A stretch of DNA of 64,000 nucleotides from contig NZ_JAINDZ010000004.1 of NCBI RefSeq assembly GCF_019802345.1, forward strand, positions 62,001 to 126,000, in the 5' to 3' direction. Position numbers and translations under genes: made by a program. This document shows, piece after piece, positions 52,835-61,079 of the stretch. The stretch's first letter is position 1. The number at the start of each line of letters is the position of its first letter. The notes beneath the pieces are model-generated. The model did not search any database, was not told the DNA's origin, and was given only the letters and a program-made list of their open reading frames with translations. This stretch comes from Methylosinus sp. Sm6. GTDB taxonomy: Bacteria; Pseudomonadota; Alphaproteobacteria; Rhizobiales; Beijerinckiaceae.

Positions 52835-52898
52835 GATATCGAAGCCAGCCGAACCTGACTGACGAGTTCAAGCTCAACTGAAACTTCGGAGATACCGC

Positions 52899-52938
52899 AA
52901 AAGAAAAAGGCCCCCGAAACGTCTCCGTCCCGGAAGCC
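52899..52938 (-). terminator. Rho-independent terminator of the ctRNA
   Basis: A 12-bp stem (some G-T pairs) with a 6-nt loop GGAGAC, followed on the minus strand by a U-rich run (52899-52908). Confidence 0.85.
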
Positions 52939-52955
52939 CTTCTCAAAGTCTGACA
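52900..52955 (-). ncRNA. Counter-transcribed RNA (incA/ctRNA) of repABC
   Basis: On the minus strand a promoter TTGACA (52985-52990), 17-nt spacer and GATTCT (52962-52967) would start transcription near 52955. It runs into a hairpin: GGCTTCCGGGAC (52927-52938) pairs with GTTTCGGGGGCC (52909-52920), followed by TTTTTCTTTT. The product of about 55 nt is antisense to the repC leader. In repABC plasmids such RNAs occlude repC expression and set incompatibility; size and position fit exactly. It is not a protein gene. Confidence 0.88.
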
Positions 52956-52961
52956 CCTTAG

Positions 52962-52990
52962 AGAATCCCACTTCCGCGAATCACTGTCAA
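52962..52990 (-). promoter_or_regulatory. Promoter of the ctRNA
   Basis: TTGACA at -35 and GATTCT at -10 with 17-bp spacing on the minus strand, placed correctly for an RNA ending at 52900. Confidence 0.7.
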
Positions 52991-53045
52991 GAGTCGGCGC
53001 GATTTCGGCGAGCGGATTTCTTTTGCCTGAACGAGGCAAAGGATC

Positions 53046-54380
53046 ATGCAGACACGTCCAACGACGCCCTTTGGGCGGCGGCCGCTGTCGCTCGCCATGG
53101 TGGCGAGCCAGGCCGCGACCGAGAGTTTCTCCGCAAAGCCCGGCGCATCGGAGACCGTCGTCCACAAATGGCGATTGTTTCGGGCGCTCACCGAAGCCAA
53201 AGAGCCGCTAGGCGTCACCGAGCGCGCGCTATCAGTATTGCACGCGCTGCTGAGCTTCCATCAGGAGACTGCTCTCACTTTGTCGGCGAATGATTCGAAG
53301 TCGGCGGACGCGGGATCTGCCAACGCCGGCATCATCGTGTTTCCCTCGAACAAGGAACTTTCGATCCGCGCCCATGGCATGGCGCCGGCGACTCTGCGCC
53401 GGCATCTCGCCTGCCTCGTCGATGCCGGGTTGATCATCCGCCGCGATTCCCCGAACGGCAAGCGCTTCGCTCGAAAAGGGCAGGGGGGCGCTATCGAGGA
53501 CGCTTTTGGCTTCGACCTCGCTCCGCTCGTCGCGCGCGCCGTTGAAATCGAGAATCTCGCCGAGGAGGTGCGGGCCGAAAACCGCGCGATCGCGCTGCTG
53601 CGCGAACGGATCACGCTCACCCGCCGCGACATCGTCAAGATGATGGAGACCGGCTTGGAGGAGCGTGTCGCAGGCGACTGGGATGATGCGCACCAGCGCT
53701 ATGCGGCGCTCTCTGGCCGTTATGGGCGCGGGCTTTCACATGGCGATCTGGAGGCTTTGGTCGGCGAGTTCGCCGCGCTGGCGGCCGAAATCCACAAGCT
53801 GTTGGAAGCTCACGTAAAAGCTCAGAATATAAGCGGCAATGAGTCTCAAACTGAGCGGCACATACAGAATCAAACCACAAATATTTCTGATCTTGAACCT
53901 AGCCTTCGAGAAGGCAGGGCCGATCCGTCCGAGCCAAATCTCGAAGAGGGTAGAGTTCCGATCGAGTGGAGCCCTGAAGCATCCTCGGATTGTTCTCGAC
54001 CTGTCGATCCAAAGCCACAGCTTCGAACCTATCCGCTCGGCATGGTGCTGGATGCCTGTCCCGACATTGTCGATTACGGCAGGGGCGGCGAGATTTCCTC
54101 GTGGCGAGACTTGGCGGCGGCCGCGGCGATAGTGCGCTCGGCGCTCGGCGTTTCGCCGGACGCTTGGGCGCAGGCCTTGGAGGTCTTGGGCGAGCATGAC
54201 GCATCGATCGTCATCGCCGCGATCCTGCAACGCGGCGATGAGATCAAGAGCGCCGGCGGTTATCTCCGCGTCCTGACCGAAAAGGCGCGGGCAGGGGAGT
54301 TCTCTCTCGGGCCGGTGCTGATGGCGCTGTTGCGTGGCAAGGCCGCAAAGGCGGCGCGAGAACGCAAGAAAACGGGGTGA
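53046..54380 (+). CDS. repC: RepC, replication initiator of repABC plasmid
   Basis: A 444-residue RepC. VVHKWRLFRALTEAKEPLGV near the N-terminus, IVFPSNKELSIRAHGMAPAT with LRRHLACLVDAGLIIRRDSP (winged helix), and the C-terminal GYLRVLTEKARAGEFSLGPV are typical. The ATG at 53046 has AAAGGA upstream. It initiates replication at an origin that in repABC plasmids is inside repC itself; an AT-rich tract at 53811-53900 fits. Translation is controlled by the ctRNA at 52900-52955. Confidence 0.95.
   Translation: MQTRPTTPFGRRPLSLAMVASQAATESFSAKPGASETVVHKWRLFRALTEAKEPLGVTERALSVLHALLSFHQETALTLSANDSKSADAGSANAGIIVFPSNKELSIRAHGMAPATLRRHLACLVDAGLIIRRDSPNGKRFARKGQGGAIEDAFGFDLAPLVARAVEIENLAEEVRAENRAIALLRERITLTRRDIVKMMETGLEERVAGDWDDAHQRYAALSGRYGRGLSHGDLEALVGEFAALAAEIHKLLEAHVKAQNISGNESQTERHIQNQTTNISDLEPSLREGRADPSEPNLEEGRVPIEWSPEASSDCSRPVDPKPQLRTYPLGMVLDACPDIVDYGRGGEISSWRDLAAAAAIVRSALGVSPDAWAQALEVLGEHDASIVIAAILQRGDEIKSAGGYLRVLTEKARAGEFSLGPVLMALLRGKAAKAARERKKTG
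53811..53900. other. Candidate oriV inside repC
   Basis: This stretch is clearly richer in A and T than its surroundings (for example TACAGAATCAAACCACAAAT) and encodes the flexible middle of RepC. In known repABC plasmids the replication origin lies in an AT-rich part of the repC coding sequence. Assignment is by analogy. Confidence 0.55.
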
Positions 54381-54420
54381 CGTGGGGATGGATTTTCACG
54401 AGCCTCGGCAGTCCGCTCGA

Positions 54421-55335
54421 TCACAGCGTTTCGGCGTCGAGCAATCGGAGCTTTTCTGCGCGGTCGATCAGGCTTTTGACGGAGGAGGGCGACCATCGGG
54501 CTCCGCCGCGCGGCGTGCGCTCATACATGGCTTCGAGCTGCGCGCCGATTTGCGCGAGCGTCAGATCGGGATTGGCGCGTTTGATCCCGGCGACCAGTGT
54601 GACCAGGCGTTCGCTGCTGATCTTTCGGCTCGCGGCTTGATGAAGGAGGCTGGGCTCGATCAAGCCTTCGGCGACGAAGCATTTGACCGCGCGCTTCAGG
54701 CGTTCGACGGTCCACTGGGGCAGGGGAGCGCCGCTGGAGCTATCGCGCTTGGCGTTGAGCACGCGCACGACATCCTGCCAGCGGTGATCCGGGCGCATTT
54801 GCTTGACGACCGGCAGCCAATGTTCGGCTGTTCGATTGACGCGCGCGAAATAGTTCGCGGCCTTGGCGTCGACGATACGCTGGATGGCGTCGCGGTCGCC
54901 GGCGCGGAGCTTGGGATTGCCGCCGATGCGGCCGCGCTTTTTGGCGGCGCGCAAGCCGTCTTTGGTGCGCTCCTGAATCAGGGCGCGCTCCAACTCCGCC
55001 ACGGCGCCCAGAACCTGCAGGGCGAAGCGGCCTTGCGGGGTCGTCGTGTCGATCGGATCGGCGAGCGATTTGAAATGCGCGCCCTTGGCGTCGAGCTCGG
55101 CGATCACGGCCAGGAGATGCGACAGTGAGCGCGCCAATCGGTCGAGCCGCGCGACCACCAGCACGTCGCCGCGGCGCACTCGCGCCAGCGCCTTGGCCAG
55201 TTCCGGCCGCGAGGCTTTCGCCCCCGACATATGCTCGCGAAAAATCTCGACGCAGCCGGCCGCCTTCAGCACATCGGTCTGGGCGTCCGTGACCTGGTCC
55301 TCGGTCGAGACACGGGCGTAGCCGATCAGCGGCAT
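54421..55335 (-). CDS. Serine recombinase / resolvase
   Basis: A 304-residue serine recombinase. The catalytic N-terminus has IGYARVSTEDQ with the nucleophilic Ser, VARLDRLARSLSHLL, and TPQGRFALQVLGAVAELERA. An HTH-like region follows and the C-terminal extension of about 140 residues is longer than in Tn3 resolvases. On a repABC plasmid it likely resolves multimers or inverts a segment. No res or hix site was recognised beside it. It converges with repC. Confidence 0.88.
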   Translation of the reverse strand: MPLIGYARVSTEDQVTDAQTDVLKAAGCVEIFREHMSGAKASRPELAKALARVRRGDVLVVARLDRLARSLSHLLAVIAELDAKGAHFKSLADPIDTTTPQGRFALQVLGAVAELERALIQERTKDGLRAAKKRGRIGGNPKLRAGDRDAIQRIVDAKAANYFARVNRTAEHWLPVVKQMRPDHRWQDVVRVLNAKRDSSSGAPLPQWTVERLKRAVKCFVAEGLIEPSLLHQAASRKISSERLVTLVAGIKRANPDLTLAQIGAQLEAMYERTPRGGARWSPSSVKSLIDRAEKLRLLDAETL

Positions 55336-55378
55336 GGATCAGGTGATCGTCTTCGAGAAGACCAACGGAGTCTTTTCT

Positions 55379-55645
55379 TCACGACGAAGCCCAATCGGGG
55401 GGCAACTCGTCGCCGGGATCCGGCGCGCGATCGGGAGCATGCCGAAGGATCTCCGACAAACCGGAACCGCTCGCGTTTCCAGCCCGACGCTTCAGGAACT
55501 CGGCCGTCGTTTCGACGACGCCGATTTTCTGGGCGACCGCTGTCGCAATCCATTGATTCAGCGAAACGCCATCCTGCTTCGCGAGCCTGGCCGCTTCCTT
55601 TTTGAGGGAGGTCGGCAGCTTTAAGGGATAGGTCGCTTTGCTCAT
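55379..55645 (-). CDS. Ribbon-helix-helix/HicB-like antitoxin
   Basis: An 88-residue protein with YPLKLPTSLKKEAARLAKQD and GVSLNQWIATAVAQKIG, a ribbon-helix-helix (HicB/Arc-type) DNA-binding fold, and an acidic disordered C-terminus. It overlaps the PIN toxin gene by 4 nt and follows it, so the order is toxin first, then antitoxin. Confidence 0.82.
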   Translation of the reverse strand: MSKATYPLKLPTSLKKEAARLAKQDGVSLNQWIATAVAQKIGVVETTAEFLKRRAGNASGSGLSEILRHAPDRAPDPGDELPPDWASS

Positions 55646-56067
55646 TTTCTGATCCTTTCCAGCAAGGCGCCGGGCGTCAAAACGGGAATCTGGAATTTTG
55701 AGACCGCTTGGTGGAAGTCGCGCACATTATGCGTGACGATACTGTCGGCCCTTCCATTCAACGCGACCTCCAAGACCATTTCGTCGGCAGGGTCCGACAA
55801 TTGCGGCCGCCGGCTGAAATGAGGCTCGACCGGTTCGCACAGCGCTGCCAGCTCTTTAAGCGCTTTCGAAACCGCGCTCAGATCGAGCCCATGAACCTCC
55901 CGCTGTTCCGGTCTTTGCAGAACGTCCTCGTATTCGAGGAACAAGGCCGTCGAGACGAGCGGGATAAGGCGCCGCTTCGCCACAAGGTCTAAAATGACGA
56001 AACTCGCGCCGCGCGAGCTGCGGAATGCCGAGACGACGACTGAGGTGTCGAGAACGAGGCGCTTCAT
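55642..56067 (-). CDS. PIN-domain toxin (COG1569 type)
   Basis: A 141-residue PIN-domain protein. The acidic residues are in MKRLVLDTSVVVSAF (D7), LFLEYEDVLQR (Glu), SDPADEMVLEVAL (Asp) and VTHNVRDF (Asp), so the active site looks complete. PIN toxins cleave RNA. It is the first gene of a two-gene leftward unit with the RHH antitoxin. Hen1-Pnkp on the same replicon could in principle repair its cuts, but this is a hypothesis. Confidence 0.88.
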   Translation of the reverse strand: MKRLVLDTSVVVSAFRSSRGASFVILDLVAKRRLIPLVSTALFLEYEDVLQRPEQREVHGLDLSAVSKALKELAALCEPVEPHFSRRPQLSDPADEMVLEVALNGRADSIVTHNVRDFHQAVSKFQIPVLTPGALLERIRK

Positions 56068-56392
56068 GGCTCCGTATAATACATCCTATGGGATGTGTCA
56101 CCGACCGAAATTCCAAAATTGTAAGACATGATAAAACGGTCGTTTGAAAACGTATCCGAAGGCCAAAGTTCGCCGCCGCAGCATTGCTGCCGAGCCCCGA
56201 AAGGCTGGAAAAATAGCGCTTTTCGTCGATTTGCGGGCCGAAAGCCCGCCTTCGGAGCCGTCCCGAGGCTTGCTTTCGGCGGCTGCGGCGATACATTTCG
56301 GCTTCGGTCGACGAAAGAGAAAAAAGTATCGTCTATCACTCAAGTTAAAATCGAGATAGCTTGATAATTGTCTTGATCTGCACGGAATTAAA
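56068..56392 (+). other. No gene recognised
   Basis: The divergent space between the PIN toxin and the DUF1612 gene. No coding frame is convincing; the last 40 bp are AT-rich and likely a promoter. Confidence 0.4.
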
Positions 56393-57508
56393 ATGGGGTT
56401 AGATCTTCCCGCTTCTATTTCATACGAGCGCTTGCAACGGCCCTTCGACAGCGCGTCGGACGCCCTCGCGCGTTTCGACGAACGGCTTCGCTCCAGTCCG
56501 GTCGCCGAAGCGTTCGTTCTTCGCGCGCATTTCCACGATGCCTGCGCCGCCTTGTGGCGCGCGGGCGAATTCGTGCAGCTCGAAGACCTCGTGCTTCATG
56601 ACGCTGGAACGGACGTGCGCACGCCGACGCACGAACTCGTGCGAGCCCATGCCATACTGTTGACACGCCGTGGCATAGCCGATCGCGAACCGGCGTGGGC
56701 GTTGACGACCGATGGCCTCGCCAGTCTACGCGGCGCATGGAGACCACAAAGCGTGGCGTGCGAGCCGACCAATGCTTCGCGCGCCATGGACGAAGCGGCG
56801 GATGGGGAGCTGGATGATGAGGACGGCGAGACGATCATTACAGGAGAATTCGACGAGATCGATGAATTGCTGGCGCGAACGTCACGTGTGATAGAGCGAA
56901 GCGAGCCGGCGCCTCTGAAGCGGGACGACTCTGGTTTGGTTTACGACGAAGATTGGGACGAGGAGGCCCGCCTCGCGGAGTGGCGCGAGTGTCTGGGCCG
57001 CACCCAGAACCTTCCGCCTTTGATGGCGGCGAGCGTCGCGCTCGATGCTTGGGAGGAGATCGAGCCGTTACAGCGCAGCGCTTGGCTCGGCCCCTTGCTC
57101 GCCGCGGCCTTGCTACGTTCCCGCGGAAAGACGCGGCACTGTCTCACAGCGCTGCATTCGGGATTTCGACAGGCCAAATATCGCCGAGTTGGACGAGATG
57201 ACTTTGAATCTCGATTGCTCGCTTTCGCGTGTGCAATCGAAACGATGGCGAAGGCGGACGCGAAGGAACTCGACAGATTGACGCTCGCGCGCGAGCTCCT
57301 GCTCAGAAAATGCAAAGGCCGAAGAGCGAATTCCAGAATGACGCAGCTCGTCGATTTGTGTCTTGCTTCGCCGGTCGTCACTGTCCCTTTCGCCGCCAAG
57401 GAACTTCGGGTCTCGCAACAAGCCGCCACCACGATGATCGGCGAACTCTCGTCGAACCTTCGCGAGTTGACCGGGCGTGGGCGATACAGGGCTTGGGCTG
57501 TTGTCTGA
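56393..57508 (+). CDS. DUF1612 (RHE_PE00001-type) plasmid protein with C-terminal HTH
   Basis: A 371-residue protein. LRAHFHDACAALWRAGEFVQ, LVLHDAGTDVRTPTHELVRA and ECLGRTQNLPPLMAASVALD are typical of DUF1612. The C-terminal part, from VPFAAKELRVSQQAATTMIG to LRELTGRGRYRAWAVV, is an HTH of the type that follows DUF1612. Relatives are abundant on rhizobial plasmids; their function is unknown, but the HTH suggests a regulator. Confidence 0.88.
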   Translation: MGLDLPASISYERLQRPFDSASDALARFDERLRSSPVAEAFVLRAHFHDACAALWRAGEFVQLEDLVLHDAGTDVRTPTHELVRAHAILLTRRGIADREPAWALTTDGLASLRGAWRPQSVACEPTNASRAMDEAADGELDDEDGETIITGEFDEIDELLARTSRVIERSEPAPLKRDDSGLVYDEDWDEEARLAEWRECLGRTQNLPPLMAASVALDAWEEIEPLQRSAWLGPLLAAALLRSRGKTRHCLTALHSGFRQAKYRRVGRDDFESRLLAFACAIETMAKADAKELDRLTLARELLLRKCKGRRANSRMTQLVDLCLASPVVTVPFAAKELRVSQQAATTMIGELSSNLRELTGRGRYRAWAVV

Positions 57509-57616
57509 GGAAAGGGAACGCAATAGTCGCACGCGTGGCCGGCGAGATCATGTCTGGCCGACCCCGATTGGAGTAGACGGTGCGTTCCGCTCAGGCGTCC
57601 CTACGACATCGTCTGA

Positions 57617-57787
57617 ATGGCGGTGGAAGACGAGGGGGTGCTGCTGCGCCCGAGTTCGACGCTGAGGATGGACATCGATCGGCGGATTGGTGAATCTGAG
57701 CTCTGCACGTCCGGCCCGTCGGGGACGGGTCTTCGATCGACGCGCCAGACAGTTCCGCGCGACCTGGGAGAAAGGCGCTTGTCATGA
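57617..57787 (+). CDS. Possible small protein coupled to the 57784 gene
   Basis: A 56-residue frame (MAVEDEGVLLRPSSTLRMDI and following) ends TGA at 57785-57787, overlapping the next start as ATGA. The overlap suggests coupling, but its composition is not distinctive and no family was seen. Confidence 0.3.
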   Translation: MAVEDEGVLLRPSSTLRMDIDRRIGESELCTSGPSGTGLRSTRQTVPRDLGERRLS

Positions 57788-58875
57788 CCCTCGAGCCGGT
57801 TCGCTTGCCCGACGCCGCGACGGTCGCGGCGGTGCTCGCGGGGCTGACGCCGGCGACGGGCGACGCCGATCTCGCTTCGACACTCAGCCGCGCGTTTCCA
57901 GGATTTTCTTTCGCGATCGCCGCGATCGACGACCCCTATTGGCGCGACACGCGGACCGTCGTGGCCGGCGACGGGACGCGGATCCGCGACCACCGCGCCT
58001 GGATCACCCGGGAAGTGGCCGCGCTGGATGGAGATCTGACGCAATTCTGGGCGCGCCATCGCTCTGGCGATCTTCGATTTGCCGAATGGCGCGGCGCCAG
58101 CGTGTTCGCCTGCGCCGCGACCGGCCCGGGCGTCGCCGATTATGTGCAGATCGCGCTCGGCCGCGAGGTCGAATGGCTGGCCGGGCCGATCGTCGATCCG
58201 GACTTTCGGCCCCATAGCCTCGACGATCTCCTGGAGCCGTCCTGGGTGTCCCGGGATGCCCCAATGAATTTCGCTCCCTTGGCGGGGCCGGTCTATCGGC
58301 TGCTGGGCCATACGAGCGGCGCGGTCGTGCATCTGCGCAGCTTCCTCGGCCGCTGCGCACGGATCGAGCGCGACCGACGGGAGGCGCTCCGGCCGGAGCT
58401 GGAGACGCGAGTCATCCGCGAGATCGGTCCCGACGGCTCGCGGAATGTCCCATTCCTCGACGCCACGCCGGACTGGTTCGACGTCGCGCCACGCGAGCTT
58501 CGCTTCTTCGAGGATTGGGAGCGCTCGAGCTCGGCGTCCGAGCGGGTCTACGACCACTGGGCGCTCGAGATCCGCGATTACGAGTATTGTGGCGAGCGGG
58601 AGGTCGGCTTCGTCCCGCGGCCGCGGCGCTTTCCGTCGGAGCGCTTGCTCGCCGACCCGACGCTGTCGGCGCCGAGGCTCATGGAGCGCGCCGACGCCAT
58701 CGACCGCGAGATGGGCTGTCCGTTCGCTTGGTTTTTCCTGATGGCGCACGGCTACTGGGTCGATCCGGATGTCGGACACGCGATCGCGGCGGGCTTGCGC
58801 GAGCAGCGCGTCCGACTGCCGGATCGCGACGCGCGCGTCTTGCTGCGCTGGGACGACGCCCGTTACACATTCTGA
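57784..58875 (+). CDS. Unknown conserved-looking protein
   Basis: A 363-residue soluble, acidic protein with many Trp, Asp and Arg. It includes FSFAIAAIDDPYWRDT, LRFAEWRGASVFACAA, GPVYRLLGHTSGAVVHLRSF and CGEREVGFVPRPRRFPSERL. No signal peptide, membrane segment or catalytic motif was recognised. GC content and codon use are high, like chromosomal-type genes. It may be a plasmid cargo protein. The start is taken at 57784. Confidence 0.65.
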   Translation: MTLEPVRLPDAATVAAVLAGLTPATGDADLASTLSRAFPGFSFAIAAIDDPYWRDTRTVVAGDGTRIRDHRAWITREVAALDGDLTQFWARHRSGDLRFAEWRGASVFACAATGPGVADYVQIALGREVEWLAGPIVDPDFRPHSLDDLLEPSWVSRDAPMNFAPLAGPVYRLLGHTSGAVVHLRSFLGRCARIERDRREALRPELETRVIREIGPDGSRNVPFLDATPDWFDVAPRELRFFEDWERSSSASERVYDHWALEIRDYEYCGEREVGFVPRPRRFPSERLLADPTLSAPRLMERADAIDREMGCPFAWFFLMAHGYWVDPDVGHAIAAGLREQRVRLPDRDARVLLRWDDARYTF

Positions 58876-59212
58876 GTGACTGAACCGGCGAATTGACGCG
58901 GACGTTCGAGTTCTGCCTGAAAAGTGGGTGTCGGAGGCGATGAGAAAATGGGGTGGGCGCCTCGACTCGACGTAATGCCGAAGTCGAAGGAGCCCGAAAG
59001 GAGACGATGCGCGCCGCGCTGCACGGGTCCGCGTGGAATACCGTTTCTGCGGGGTTGCTCGAGATGCGAGCGGTTTCGGGCTTGCGGCGGCATCGGGTCG
59101 ATCAAGACGTGCGCAGGGAGCGCGCGATCTCGCGGAGAGTGCAATATGTTGGCCCGAGGTAACGAAAATGCTTTTCTTGAATGTTGAACCCGGTCCTCCT
59201 TGAATGGCGGGC
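58876..59212 (+). other. No gene recognised
   Basis: Short frames occur on both strands without recognisable product or site. The two neighbouring genes converge here, so a terminator is expected, but no clear hairpin was seen. Confidence 0.35.
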
Positions 59213-59479
59213 CTAGGCCTTCCTCCCAGTTGTCCGACCGTAGGCTTGTAAAATGAATTGAGCGAATATCGAAGTTGGGTCGAGGCCCATAGCGTCCGCG
59301 AATTCGATGAATTCGACGACGTCCATACGACGCTCTCCGCGCTCGCACTTCGAGACGAAGGATTGCGTCTGACCGATTCGATCGGCGAGTTCGGTCTGAG
59401 TGAGCCCAGCGCGTTCTCGCGCAGAGATCATCAGAGCCAGAAGATCCTTGTAGGGCTTGCTGTGGACCGAGCGGCCCAT
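59213..59479 (-). CDS. Small XRE-family regulator
   Basis: An 88-residue Cro/CI-type HTH protein (LALMISARERAGLTQTELAD, then GQTQSFVSKCERGERRMDVV). It is divergent from 59609 with a 129-bp space that probably holds both promoters. It may control 59609. Confidence 0.88.
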   Translation of the reverse strand: MGRSVHSKPYKDLLALMISARERAGLTQTELADRIGQTQSFVSKCERGERRMDVVEFIEFADAMGLDPTSIFAQFILQAYGRTTGRKA

Positions 59480-59608
59480 GCCGGGCTGCTCCGGTCGGTG
59501 AAGGCAGCTCCGAATAAAGTCCCTTTCGGACTAGTCCAAAATCGACTATATTCACCCTGCTCATTACGGCGATCTCCGACACGGGCTGCCCGCCGCGGAG
59601 AGGAAGTG

Positions 59609-59956
59609 ATGTTTTTTGATCGCCCGAGCGAAAGTCTCCCGGGTGGTTCAGCGACCTTGTTGTCGCGCGCTCGTAGCCAGCACGGCCCCGACGCCTTGCA
59701 CGCGGGAGAGATCATTGTGAACGGACGGATAGTTTTGGCCGATCTGGATCGACCCGGCGAGCCGCTCGAAGTCGAAGTCATCGCGATGGACGAATTCGTC
59801 CTGAGCCTTTCGGTGCCGAATACCAATGTTCAATTCCGGTTGTTCCGTCGCGCCCGTGGCGCGGCATATGAGGGAACACTCGGCGGAAGAAGCTTCTGCT
59901 TCACGCCATCGCGACCTCAGATGCAAGCCGCCGGCGATGCGAAGGCGAGGAAATAA
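59609..59956 (+). CDS. Hypothetical protein
   Basis: A 115-residue soluble protein with a beta-rich middle (EIIVNGRIVLADLDRPGEPL, VIAMDEFVLSLSVPNTNVQF). The start at 59609 has GAGAGGAAG at 59597-59605. The frame is open upstream without a site. No family was recognised. It is divergent from an XRE regulator. Confidence 0.6.
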   Translation: MFFDRPSESLPGGSATLLSRARSQHGPDALHAGEIIVNGRIVLADLDRPGEPLEVEVIAMDEFVLSLSVPNTNVQFRLFRRARGAAYEGTLGGRSFCFTPSRPQMQAAGDAKARK

Positions 59957-60083
59957 TCGCGCGCGAGCTGATCTGCTATCGTGCAGCGTGACATCGAAGT
60001 CGATCCCAGCTGCGACTGATCGACGTTTTCTTCGAAGAGCGGACAGGCGCGGAATGATTGTTCAGAGTGCCGCGAGTCAGTCA

Positions 60084-60327
60084 TCATTTTCTGTCCGCAT
60101 GCGAGGCGCGAGCGCCGCTTCCGACCCTGGTCACGCCATCTTCCGCGACGATGTCGCGCCAGCGCGCCGTCCGGCAGCTTGCCCTCCTCGAGCTTGCGCT
60201 CGGCCAGCATCTTGAGGAACAGCGGATAGGTCAGCTCGGTGACATATTGCGGATAGGTGATGCCGTCCTTGCGCAGGACCGCGCAGAGGCGCCAGAGCTT
60301 GTTGACGAGGTCGGACGTGGGATTCAT
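60084..60327 (-). pseudogene. hsdM: 5' fragment of type I restriction methyltransferase gene
   Basis: From ATG 60327 it reads MNPTSDLVNKLWRLCAVLRK, DGITYPQYVTELTYPLFLKM and LAERKLEEGKLPDGA, the standard N-terminus of HsdM (about 500 residues). After a single-base frameshift it continues RWRDIVAEDGVT before a stop near 60084. The methylase domain and hsdS/hsdR are absent. The start overlaps the vapC stop (ATGA). Confidence 0.82.
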
Positions 60328-60740
60328 TTTCTGGCTGAGAACGTGAAGGGATCGAACAAAGTAATGTCGTAGCGGGCGAAATCTTTGGCGTTTCTGGTGA
60401 CGACGATGAGGTCGTGGATTTTTGCCGTGGCGGCGATCAACGCGTCTTCGTAGCAGTGATCCGGCCGGGCGTGCATCCAGCGGGCGTGAAGGCGGAAAAT
60501 CTTGGCGTCGATGGGGACGACCGCGAAAGTCTGCTCGATCTGATCCGCCTAATTTTCGATTTCTTCGGCTTTTTCCAGATTGCGTGAGCGCAGCTTCTCG
60601 ACGCCCGCCTGGATTTCGCCGAGCGTGAGAGCGGAGAGGCGCAAGCTGGAATCGGGGACGGATTCGAGCCAGGCGAGGACCGCGCCATGGGGCTTCGCTC
60701 GTCGCAGCTCCGAGACGACATTGGTGTCGAGGAGATACAT
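60324..60740 (-). pseudogene. vapC: VapC-type PIN toxin gene interrupted by an amber codon
   Basis: A PIN toxin with MYLLDTNVVSELRRAKP (D5) and LSALTLGEIQAGVEKL (E42). A TAG at 60549-60551 (codon 64) stops it. The same frame then continues without another lesion (QTFAVVPIDAKIFRLHARWM, HCYEDALIAATAKIHDLIVV, TRNAKDFARYDITLF) to a TGA at 60324-60326, for 138 sense codons in all. A single nonsense mutation has therefore disabled it unless TAG is read through. It pairs with the Phd-type antitoxin at 60744. Confidence 0.88.
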
Positions 60741-60743
60741 CGA

Positions 60744-60998
60744 TCAGAAGTCCAGCGAAGCCCGATGTTTTCCTCCGCCCCGTTTTGGGAGCGGCAGGTC
60801 GTCGCAACGGGCTTGCGGCGCGAGCAGGAGAGTTTTGAGACTGGGCCGGGAGGCGGTCAGCCGGCGCCATTCCTCGACCGGAAGGAGCACGGCGGTTTCC
60901 TCGCCGCGCCGTGTGACGACTTGCGGCCCTTCCCGCTCACAGGCGTTCAAGAGCTCGGAAAAACGGGCTTTGGCTTCCTGTACGGGCCAAGACTTCAT
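60744..60998 (-). CDS. Phd/YefM-type antitoxin
   Basis: An 84-residue protein starting MKSWPVQEAKARFSELLNAC, then GPQVVTRRGEETAVLLPVEE WRRL, the Phd/YefM fold, and a Lys/Arg-rich tail that would bind the toxin. The start at 60998 is chosen over 61064 for family length. It lies 3 bp before vapC. With vapC broken, it is an orphan antitoxin unless the amber codon is suppressed. Confidence 0.85.
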   Translation of the reverse strand: MKSWPVQEAKARFSELLNACEREGPQVVTRRGEETAVLLPVEEWRRLTASRPSLKTLLLAPQARCDDLPLPKRGGGKHRASLDF

Positions 60999-61079
60999 GG
61001 CGGTTCCTCGAAGACTGGTCATCAGACTAGTTTGGTATATTGTCGAAGAAATTTCAACCCGCAAAACGAGCGGAGAATC

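Noticed and set aside
57601-58779. 392-codon minus-strand frame
   Set aside because: Antisense to the 57784 gene; composition is Arg/Pro-rich and shows no domain.
59917-60870. Long minus-strand frame (317 codons) through vapC and hsdM remnants
   Set aside because: Only its middle-to-late part coincides with the hsdM start; the beginning is out of frame with vapC, so it is not a gene.
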